From assembly GCA_964229545.1 (NCBI GenBank), contig CAXRDP010000061.1, positions 1 to 6,999 on the forward strand: a stretch of DNA of 6,999 bases, in the 5' to 3' direction. The notes beneath the pieces are model-generated. The model saw nothing but the letters and a program-made list of their open reading frames with translations, searched no databases and was not told the DNA's origin. This document shows, in pieces, positions 1 to 5,589 of this stretch. This DNA is from UBA724 sp964229545. Its GTDB lineage: Bacteria; Bacteroidota; Bacteroidia; Flavobacteriales; Flavobacteriaceae. Each line of letters starts with the position of its first letter. Within the stretch, counting starts at the first letter, position 1. Made by a program: the position numbers and the translations under genes.

Positions 1-1059
1 TGTTCTGACCATAGATTTTCTTATGAAGAAGCACAATATATCATAGAAAATCAGACCTTAGAGATACCCAAACACACCTCTTTAGATAACAAGAAAAAAG
101 AGATTTCTAAAGATGTTTATACAGCGATTACAACCCTTAACAAGATTGCTACAACCAAAAGAGAGAAAAGATTAAAAAATGGTGCCATAAGTTTTGATAA
201 AATAGAAGTTAAGTTCAACCTAAACAGTAAAAAACTTCCAGAGTCTATTTATTTCAAACAATCCAAAGCTGCTAATCATTTGATAGAGGAGTTTATGTTG
301 TTAGCCAACCAACAAGTGGCGCGTTTTATAGGAAAACAACAACCCGCACCAGACTTTGTTTACAGGGTGCACGATGAACCCAACGATGAAAAACTCATGC
401 AGCTTGCCAGGATTGCCAATGGGTTTGGATACAAACTCAACCTAACCACACCAGAACAAATCGCAAAGTCTATCAATCATTTGTTAGAAAAAAGCAAAGG
501 GAAGCATGAAGCTTATCTTCTCGATACCTTAGCAGTGCGCGCGATGAGTAAGGCCGTATATACCACACACAATATCGGTCACTATGGTTTAGGTTTTGAC
601 TTTTATACCCATTTCACTTCTCCCATACGCCGCTATCCTGACGTAGTAGTTCACCGTTTGTTAGATTTTTATTTACAAAAGAAGAAAGTCAACACCTCTG
701 AACTAGAATCACAAATGAAACACTGTACAGACAGAGAGGTTTTGGCAACCAAGGCAGAGCGAGACTCCATAAAGTTCATGCAGGTTAAGTATATGAGCGA
801 CAAAATTGGCCAGCATTTCAGCGGTATCATTTCTGGAGTTACAGACAGAGGAATATTTATTGAGATTTCTGAAAGCAAGTGCGAAGGATTCATCCCAATT
901 CAGCAAATACCCGATGATTACTTTGTGTTTGAACCTCACTCCTATACCATGGTGGGCCAACACACAAAGCAGGAATATCGCTTGGGAGACGAAATAGAAG
1001 TCGTTCTACACAGCACCAACCTTATAAAAAGACAAATAGAACTAGAATTAATTCCGTGA
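1..1059 (+). CDS. rnr: Ribonuclease R, C-terminal part (5' end outside window)
   Basis: This is the last 352 codons of a 3'-to-5' processive exoribonuclease of the RNB (RNase II/R) family, which degrades structured RNA in the cytoplasm. The frame is open from base 1, so the N-terminal cold-shock domains and the catalytic aspartate cluster lie before the window. Visible family landmarks, numbered from the first codon here, are NGAISF near residue 60, LIEEFMLLAN at 94-103, and the RNB signature HFTSPIRRYPD starting at residue 204 (base 610). A C-terminal S1 RNA-binding domain covers about 268-351 (GIISGVTDRGIFIEI). The protein stops right after S1 and lacks the basic tail of the E. coli enzyme. 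The TGA at 1057-1059 lies 29 nt before the preferred start of the next gene, suggesting co-transcription. RNase R is favoured over RNase II by these motifs and the close-packed S1, although the N-terminus cannot be checked. Confidence 0.95.
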   Translation, partial: CSDHRFSYEEAQYIIENQTLEIPKHTSLDNKKKEISKDVYTAITTLNKIATTKREKRLKNGAISFDKIEVKFNLNSKKLPESIYFKQSKAANHLIEEFMLLANQQVARFIGKQQPAPDFVYRVHDEPNDEKLMQLARIANGFGYKLNLTTPEQIAKSINHLLEKSKGKHEAYLLDTLAVRAMSKAVYTTHNIGHYGLGFDFYTHFTSPIRRYPDVVVHRLLDFYLQKKKVNTSELESQMKHCTDREVLATKAERDSIKFMQVKYMSDKIGQHFSGIISGVTDRGIFIEISESKCEGFIPIQQIPDDYFVFEPHSYTMVGQHTKQEYRLGDEIEVVLHSTNLIKRQIELELIP

Positions 1060-1088
1060 AGATTTTTAACTTTATAAAAAATAACACC

Positions 1089-1772
1089 ATGAGAATTGCC
1101 TTATTTCTTCTTTCTTTTACCACATTGTTTGCACAACAAACACCTACATCCATAGGGGATTTTTCTTCTCTTAAAGTGTCAGACGGGATAAACGTTACCT
1201 TGATAGCCAGTGACAAAAACAGCATACAAATTAGTGGCGAACGCAAAGAGTTTGTCACAGTTACCAACAAAGACGGCAGACTCAAGATACGGATGAAGAC
1301 AAAGAAAAAACTAGGTGGATTTAACACCAACGTTGAGCTTTTCTTCAATCAAAGATTAAAAAAAATAGAAGCGATAGAGGGAGCTTTTGTGTCTTCTAAC
1401 GAAGTTTTTATGCAGCCTTCTATCCAATTGGCGGCTCGCAAAGGCGGTGAAATTGATTTGGCTATCGATGTACAAAAAGCCGAGTATCATTCAGATGCAG
1501 GAGGAAAAATCACCGTCAAAGGAAACGCCAAAGAACAGAAAATACAGATTACCACAGGCGGTGTGGTGCAAGCCGAAAAAGTAGGGTCTGAACAAACAGA
1601 AGCAACCCTATCAGGTGGCGGAGTTGCCGATGTTTCGGCCACATCTTATGTTGATGTAAAAACCAAATTAGGCGGGTTTGTTCGTGTGCACGGAAACCCC
1701 TCAACACTCGTCCACAACAAGTTTCTTGGCGGAACCATTTCAGTGGTCACCCCACCACAAAACAATGAATGA
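1089..1772 (+). CDS. Secreted head-GIN domain (DUF2807) protein
   Basis: This is a 227-residue exported protein of the putative auto-transporter adhesin head-GIN family (DUF2807), common in Bacteroidota and without a firm biochemical role. From the ATG at 1089 the first 15 residues (MRIALFLLSFTTLFA) form a clean signal peptide, with likely cleavage before QQ. The rest is beta-rich and repetitive: FSSLKVSDGINVTL at the start, then glycine turns such as SGGGVADVSA and TKLGGFVRVHGNP near the end, the pattern expected of a right-handed parallel beta structure. An alternative GTG start at 1056 overlaps the RNase R stop as GTGA and adds 11 residues ahead of the signal peptide. I prefer the ATG because it gives a compact signal peptide, but coupled translation from the GTG is possible. 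No Shine-Dalgarno motif is visible; the region before the ATG is A-rich. The stop overlaps the next gene's start by 8 nt. Periplasmic or surface location is inferred. Confidence 0.88.
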   Translation: MRIALFLLSFTTLFAQQTPTSIGDFSSLKVSDGINVTLIASDKNSIQISGERKEFVTVTNKDGRLKIRMKTKKKLGGFNTNVELFFNQRLKKIEAIEGAFVSSNEVFMQPSIQLAARKGGEIDLAIDVQKAEYHSDAGGKITVKGNAKEQKIQITTGGVVQAEKVGSEQTEATLSGGGVADVSATSYVDVKTKLGGFVRVHGNPSTLVHNKFLGGTISVVTPPQNNE

Positions 1773-2499
1773 AATCCTATCAGCCATACCTTTTTCCTTC
1801 CTCCTTGCAGTGGCTGCTGGGCCCATTTTTTTTATTGTTATCGAGACAAGCATCAGTAAAGGCGTTCGTGCAGCATTCTCTGTAGACTTAGGAGCGGTTT
1901 TGGCTGATCTAGTGTTTATAGGAATTGTTTTCTTAGGAACAAAACCACTCTTACAAAGCATTCAGGACAACCCACGGTGGTTTCTGTTAGGAGGTATTCT
2001 TCTTACCTCTTTTGCTATTATTTCTATTGTTAAAAACCACAAGGAAAGATCTACCATTTCAAACAACGACCACGTTCAAGTAACTGCTACAAACCTTCTG
2101 TCTTACTTTGCCAAAGGGTTTTTTGTAAACCTTATTAATATGGGCGCGCTGTTGTTTTGGTTGGGTATGTTTGTATACTTCGGACCCAAATACGATATGG
2201 ACACCAACAAGGTCATCACGTTCTTCTCAACCATACTTATAGTTTACTTGATGATAGGAATCGTAAAAATCACCCTTGCCAAACAGTTAAAAAGCAGGCT
2301 AACCCCACAACGAATCTACACACTCAAACAAGCGGTAAATGTGCTATTGGTAGCTTTCGGCATGTTCTTCATGTTTCAGGGCCTATTCCCTGAAAAAAAA
2401 GAACAACTCATGAATAATTTAAACGGAATTCAAGCAGGAAAAGTTGAGGCACCGAGCGGATTCGAACCGCTGTACAAGCTTTTGCAGAGCTCTGCCTAG
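1765..2499 (+). CDS. LysE/RhtB-family membrane exporter
   Basis: This encodes a 244-residue inner-membrane protein of the LysE superfamily, which exports amino acids or related small molecules; the substrate here is unknown. About six hydrophobic segments are visible near residues 5-27, 38-59, 71-89, 112-138, 148-168 and 190-210. The family's early Gly-Pro (G19-P20) is present, followed by ETSISKGVRAAF and GAVLADLVF with Asp48. The ATG at 1765 is chosen because the family N-terminus (MNEILSAIPFSFLLAVAAGP) begins there; it overlaps the upstream stop as ATGAATGA, indicating translational coupling. The odd part is the C-terminus. Coding continues across 2447-2496, antisense to the tRNA-Cys gene, giving a non-family tail with EAPSGFEPL, and the TAG stop itself lies in the tRNA. 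A run of eight A at 2393-2400 precedes this, and both other frames stop just after it (2411-2413 and 2415-2417). The true end is therefore uncertain. Confidence 0.87.
   Translation: MNEILSAIPFSFLLAVAAGPIFFIVIETSISKGVRAAFSVDLGAVLADLVFIGIVFLGTKPLLQSIQDNPRWFLLGGILLTSFAIISIVKNHKERSTISNNDHVQVTATNLLSYFAKGFFVNLINMGALLFWLGMFVYFGPKYDMDTNKVITFFSTILIVYLMIGIVKITLAKQLKSRLTPQRIYTLKQAVNVLLVAFGMFFMFQGLFPEKKEQLMNNLNGIQAGKVEAPSGFEPLYKLLQSSA
2374..2395. repeat. Short perfect inverted repeat inside the exporter gene
   Basis: TTTCAGGG (2374-2381) and CCCTGAAA (2388-2395) are perfect 8-base inverted repeats around a 6-base loop, followed on the plus strand by more A residues (the A run is 2393-2400). It lies in the codons for the end of the last membrane segment of the exporter. 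It could form a hairpin in either transcript, but neither strand has a T run after the stem, so it is not a standard intrinsic terminator. It may simply reflect coding sequence. Confidence 0.4.
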
Positions 2500-2517
2500 C
2501 CACTCGGCCACGGTGCC
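2447..2517 (-). tRNA. tRNA-Cys (anticodon GCA)
   Basis: Read on the minus strand, this 71-nt sequence folds as a complete cloverleaf. The acceptor stem is GGCACCG/CGGTGCC (7 bp). A D arm follows with a GCC/GGC stem. The anticodon stem is GAGCT/AGCTT, closing the loop CTGCAAA with anticodon GCA. The variable loop is a short GTAC, and the T arm is AGCGG/CCGCT around TTCGAAT. The unpaired base after the acceptor stem is T (U73 in the RNA), the discriminator base expected for cysteine tRNA. The 3' CCA is not encoded and must be added after transcription. The gene follows folB on the same strand, 25 nt after its stop codon, and could be read through from folB or made from its own promoter (2527-2534). 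Its 3' three quarters are antisense to the end of the exporter reading frame. Confidence 0.97.
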
Positions 2518-2526
2518 TTGAGGTGG

Positions 2527-2534
2527 CAAAAATA
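2527..2534 (-). promoter_or_regulatory. Candidate -7 box for tRNA-Cys (TATTTTTG)
   Basis: On the minus strand, TATTTTTG matches the Bacteroidota -7 consensus TAnnTTTG at every fixed position. It lies 9 nt before the mature 5' end of tRNA-Cys, which would leave only a few leader bases to be removed by RNase P. No TTG-type -33 box is obvious 19-21 nt upstream, where the sequence is the A/T-rich end of folB. The position supports an independent promoter, but a chance match in A/T-rich sequence is possible. Confidence 0.5.
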
Positions 2535-2542
2535 AAGCTTTT

Positions 2543-2911
2543 TTAAGAAGCGCCACTCCTTTTTTCGCTTAAGTCCACCGAAACCGCACCCACATGACCA
2601 CCAACCGGCGGATTGATTTTAGCAACTCGAACACGACACCTCTCAATCATCGTAATTTCTTGCATAGCCCTTTTAACAATTCGTTTGGCTACATGCTCTA
2701 ACAGCTTTGAGGGAATTGCCATTTCTTCGCTCACAATAGCGTTGAGGAGCACATAATCCACAGTGTCTACCAACGCATCAGAGGCAGCAGAAGCCTCAAG
2801 GTCGGCCTCCACCCATAAGTCAACCCTATAATCACTACCGATAACGGTTTCTGCCTCCATACATCCGTGGTGCGCATAGACTTTTATGTTTTCCAAGTGT
2901 ATTTGTCCCAT
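2543..2911 (-). CDS. folB: Dihydroneopterin aldolase
   Basis: This 122-residue enzyme of folate biosynthesis converts 7,8-dihydroneopterin to 6-hydroxymethyl-7,8-dihydropterin and glycolaldehyde in the cytoplasm; family members form ring-like oligomers. The family pattern is present along the whole length: IKVYAHHGCMEAE at 9-21, DTVDY at 49-53, LLEHVAKRI at 70-78 and VRVAKINPPVGGH at 94-106. By alignment from memory with the S. aureus enzyme, the key residues would be Glu21, Tyr53 and Lys98, all present. Length is normal. The ATG at 2911 is preferred. A TTG at 2920 is in frame and adds three residues, but it overlaps the promoter box TATCTTTG (2918-2925). With the ATG start the message would be leaderless or nearly so. 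folB diverges from glnS and lies 25 nt upstream of tRNA-Cys on the same strand. Confidence 0.94.
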   Translation of the reverse strand: MGQIHLENIKVYAHHGCMEAETVIGSDYRVDLWVEADLEASAASDALVDTVDYVLLNAIVSEEMAIPSKLLEHVAKRIVKRAMQEITMIERCRVRVAKINPPVGGHVGAVSVDLSEKRSGAS

Positions 2912-2917
2912 ATTTTT

Positions 2918-2925
2918 CAAAGATA
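2918..2925 (-). promoter_or_regulatory. Candidate folB promoter -7 box (TATCTTTG)
   Basis: Minus-strand TATCTTTG is an exact match to the Bacteroidota TAnnTTTG box. Only six bases (AAAAAT) separate it from the folB ATG at 2911. Since transcription in this phylum usually starts a few bases after this box, the 5' leader would be about 0-4 nt. The -33 side is weak: a TTG further upstream sits closer than the usual 19-21 nt spacing. The location in a divergent intergenic gap supports the call. Confidence 0.6.
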
Positions 2926-2955
2926 AAACATTCTCTTACCAAGCTTCGAAATAAT

Positions 2956-2963
2956 TACCTTTG
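2956..2963 (+). promoter_or_regulatory. Candidate glnS promoter -7 box (TACCTTTG)
   Basis: Plus-strand TACCTTTG matches the TAnnTTTG consensus exactly. Transcription starting a few bases later gives a leader of roughly 15 nt before the GTG at 2982. The box overlaps the alternative TTG start of glnS (2961-2963), which would then lie upstream of the transcript. No convincing TTG -33 box is seen at the usual spacing. The box faces away from the folB box 30 bp to its left, so both promoters share one short control region. Confidence 0.55.
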
Positions 2964-2981
2964 TCGTCAAAATTAAAGTAC

Positions 2982-4973
2982 GTGCAAAAAGCAAAAAACT
3001 TTATAGAACACATCATAGATGAAGACCTGGACAATGGCTTACCCCAAAAAAGCCTACGCTTCCGCTTCCCGCCCGAGCCAAACGGCTTTCTACACATTGG
3101 TCACGTCAAGGCCATTTGCATCAACTTTGGTTTAGGAGAAACCTATAAGGCGCCTGTAAATCTCCGCTTTGATGACACGAATCCAGCTAAAGAAGAACAA
3201 GCCTATGTCGACGCCATCAAACAAGACATCGCTTGGTTGGGCTATCAGTGGGACAAGGAGTGCTATGCTTCTGATTATTTTCAACAGCTTTATGATTGGG
3301 CGGTTTTGCTTGTACAAAAAGGCTTGGCCTATGTAGATTCACAGTCATCAGAAGATATGGCCTTGCAAAAAGGAACCCCAACAACAACGGGCACCAACAG
3401 CCCCTTCAGAGACAGAACCCCAGAAGAGAACCTACGGCTTTTCGAAGAGATGCGTCTAGGCCAACACCCAGAAGGGTCTCATGTGTTGCGTTTTAAAGGA
3501 GATATGGCCGCCCCCAATATGTTGTTGCGCGACCCCGTTATGTATAGAATTTTGTTTAAAAACCACCACAGAACAGGCGACGCATGGTGTATATATCCGA
3601 TGTATGACTGGACCCACGGACAATCAGATTACATAGAGCAAATTACACACTCCTTGTGTTCCTTAGAGTTCAAGCCACACAGAGATTTGTATGAGTCCTT
3701 TCTCGACGCGGTCTACAAAGACAGTATTCGCCCAAAACAAAGAGAATTTGCCAGACTAAACATGAATTATACCGTCACAAGCAAACGAAAGCTGCAGCGT
3801 TTGGTAGATGAAAATAAAGTGTCTGGATGGGATGACCCACGAATGCCAACCATCAGTGGTTTGCGACGCCGCGGTTATACCCCAGCTTCATTGCGAAAGT
3901 TTGCAGAGGCGGTGGGTGTTGCCAAAAGAGAAAACTTAATAGACGCATCCTTGTTGGAGTTTTGTGTTCGTGAAGACCTAAACAAAACTGCCAAACGCGC
4001 TATGGTGGTATTAAACCCTCTAAAACTAGTTATCACAAATTACCCATTTGAAGCAACAGAGCTTTTATCGATAGATAACAACCCCGAAGACCCAAGTTCG
4101 GGGCAACATCAGGTCCCTTTTGGCAACACCCTTTATATAGAGCAAGAGGATTTTAAAGAGGAAGCCACGAGAAAATTTTTCAGATTAAAGTTGGGTGGAG
4201 AAGTGCGCCTCAAAAGCGCTTATATTATCAAAGCCGAATCCGTAGAAAAAGACAAAGACGGCAATATCACCACCGTTTTCTGCACCTATGACCCTAAAAG
4301 CCTTAGCGGCTCAGGGTCTCCAGAAAGCCAACGCAAAGTAAAATCTACGCTGCATTGGGTAAGCGCTCAACACGCTGTTTCCGTAGAAGTGCGGCAATAC
4401 GATCGTCTTTTTAATACCCCTAGCCCCGACGAAGACAAGAACACGGATTTTATGACACATCTCAATCCAGACTCATACAGTGTAAGTAAGGCTTTTGCCG
4501 AGCCTATGTTGGCCTCAGCCAAACCCAGCGAACGCTTTCAATTTCAGCGTTTGGGTTATTTTGTGTGTGATAATGATAGCGGCCCCAACCTAAAGGTGTT
4601 CAACAAAACAGTTGGGCTGCGCGACACATGGGCGCGTCAAACCCATCAGCCGACAACCCCTCAAAAACAACACAACCCTATAGATGTCCTGAAGCGGATT
4701 GGCAAAAAGTTTACCTCACTTTCTGAAGCCAAACAAGAAACGGCGGTTTTAGAAATCAATAGACTTGTAGAAGAACTAACAATAGGCGATTTGACCCCAC
4801 TTTTTAATACGTCTGCCAAAAAAGTAGGCACTCGTTTGGTGACATTAATAGCCCTTGGGAAGTTACACCACAACGGAATCAAACTGACTGAAGACGCCAA
4901 AGCATTTGTTCAAAAAGCCAAAGAAGACAACAACTCATTACTTGTGAAACATGCGCAAGATATCGAAGCATAA
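2982..4973 (+). CDS. glnS: Glutaminyl-tRNA synthetase with C-terminal extension
   Basis: This class I synthetase charges tRNA-Gln with glutamine using ATP. Numbered from the GTG at 2982 (663 residues), it shows PPEPNGFLHIGH (HIGH at 38-41), LRFDDTNPAKEEQ at 62-74 and YASDYFQQLYDWA at 95-107. Further along are WCIYPMYDWTHG at 202-213 and HSLCSLEF at 223-230, then the KMSKS-equivalent loop VTSKRKL near 265-271 and GWDDPRMPTISGLRRRGY. The two-barrel anticodon-binding domain runs to about residue 550. About 105 further residues follow a Gln/Thr/Pro-rich linker (from NPIDVLKRIGKK to the end). Many Bacteroidota GlnRS carry such an extension, and databases often label these GlnRS/YqeY fusions, but I cannot confirm that fold here. 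The loop has Thr where E. coli GlnRS has Met (VMSKR). The start may instead be TTG at 2961 (670 residues), though that codon lies in a promoter box. The stop overlaps the next gene by 23 nt. Confidence 0.95.
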   Translation: MQKAKNFIEHIIDEDLDNGLPQKSLRFRFPPEPNGFLHIGHVKAICINFGLGETYKAPVNLRFDDTNPAKEEQAYVDAIKQDIAWLGYQWDKECYASDYFQQLYDWAVLLVQKGLAYVDSQSSEDMALQKGTPTTTGTNSPFRDRTPEENLRLFEEMRLGQHPEGSHVLRFKGDMAAPNMLLRDPVMYRILFKNHHRTGDAWCIYPMYDWTHGQSDYIEQITHSLCSLEFKPHRDLYESFLDAVYKDSIRPKQREFARLNMNYTVTSKRKLQRLVDENKVSGWDDPRMPTISGLRRRGYTPASLRKFAEAVGVAKRENLIDASLLEFCVREDLNKTAKRAMVVLNPLKLVITNYPFEATELLSIDNNPEDPSSGQHQVPFGNTLYIEQEDFKEEATRKFFRLKLGGEVRLKSAYIIKAESVEKDKDGNITTVFCTYDPKSLSGSGSPESQRKVKSTLHWVSAQHAVSVEVRQYDRLFNTPSPDEDKNTDFMTHLNPDSYSVSKAFAEPMLASAKPSERFQFQRLGYFVCDNDSGPNLKVFNKTVGLRDTWARQTHQPTTPQKQHNPIDVLKRIGKKFTSLSEAKQETAVLEINRLVEELTIGDLTPLFNTSAKKVGTRLVTLIALGKLHHNGIKLTEDAKAFVQKAKEDNNSLLVKHAQDIEA

Positions 4974-5565
4974 ACACACTGTTCTATTACTGCTTTTTTG
5001 GAATTTCTCTTATGGACAAACGGACTTTGGATCATGGCTGATCTATAAGAACTCACTCAAGCTAAACCCTCAAACAAGCATTGACACTCAACTTCAACGT
5101 CGGAGTTTTAGTTTCAATTTTGATGAAGACCAAAGCCTTATAACCACTGGTTTGACCCACAGGTTAAATCAAAACCTTTCTTTATCTGCCGGCTACAGAC
5201 AGATTCGCGCGATTGAAGAACAAGGGGCCTATCAAAAGCTGGCCCTTCGCACACAGTTAAACAATGTCCGTTTAACCAATACATTTTTGCTTGAGGAACG
5301 CTGGATTGCAAAAAACTTACAAATAAGATACCGCTTTGGTTTTGTTGTAAACCTACCCTTGTCTCCAAAATACGATTTTTTGTTTTCTGAAGAGATTTTT
5401 TTGCAGAATTCAGGAACAAGCTTTAATCAAAATCGCGTAACCGCCCAAGTTTCCTACAAGCTCTCAGACGCCCTGCAATTCAACACAGGGTTAATGCACT
5501 GGCAATTTAACACGCACAAACGCTGGGTTTTTTTGCTGTCTTTATCACACAACATAACCCTCTAA
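4951..5565 (+). CDS. Secreted DUF2490 family protein
   Basis: This encodes 204 residues beginning with a basic n-region (MRKISKHKH), a hydrophobic core (TVLLLLFWNFSYG) and likely signal cleavage before QTDFGSW. The mature part is rich in alternating polar and hydrophobic strands with aromatic ends, such as LITTGLTHRLNQNLSLSAGYRQ, NLQIRYRFGFVVNL and AQVSYKLSDALQFNTGLMHW. The FGSWLIYKN opening and RYRFG segment resemble DUF2490, a Bacteroidota family thought to form outer-membrane beta-barrels; no enzymatic role is known. The assignment is from pattern memory, not a search. The ATG at 4951 is needed to give the signal peptide and lies inside the last 23 nt of glnS in another frame, so translation is probably coupled and both genes share a transcript. 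The gene converges on the SPFH gene with a 24-nt gap. Confidence 0.78.
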   Translation: MRKISKHKHTVLLLLFWNFSYGQTDFGSWLIYKNSLKLNPQTSIDTQLQRRSFSFNFDEDQSLITTGLTHRLNQNLSLSAGYRQIRAIEEQGAYQKLALRTQLNNVRLTNTFLLEERWIAKNLQIRYRFGFVVNLPLSPKYDFLFSEEIFLQNSGTSFNQNRVTAQVSYKLSDALQFNTGLMHWQFNTHKRWVFLLSLSHNITL

Positions 5566-5589
5566 GGTCGACAGGGCCATTTGTGTTTC

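Noticed and set aside
709..963. Minus-strand open frame opposite rnr
   Set aside because: It lies fully opposite the RNase R S1 region, overlaps another antisense frame, and has no family features.
1678..1764. Upstream extension of the exporter to an ATG at 1678
   Set aside because: These 29 codons are the DUF2807 gene read in another frame; they have no membrane character, and the family N-terminus begins at the ATG at 1765.
2374..2400. Hairpin next to a homopolymer as a transcription terminator for the exporter or tRNA transcript
   Set aside because: The stem is followed by A on the plus strand, and on the minus strand the T run comes before the stem, so neither transcript has the U tract after the hairpin. 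It also lies inside coding sequence.
2447..4973. Meaningful tRNA/synthetase gene cluster (tRNA-Cys, glnS, gltX nearby)
   Set aside because: The tRNA is for cysteine and no cysteinyl-tRNA synthetase is present; the genes lie on different strands and transcripts, so proximity looks like ordinary housekeeping gene order.
5566..5589. Terminator between the convergent DUF2490 and SPFH genes
   Set aside because: The 24-nt gap shows no stem of convincing length and no T run on either strand.
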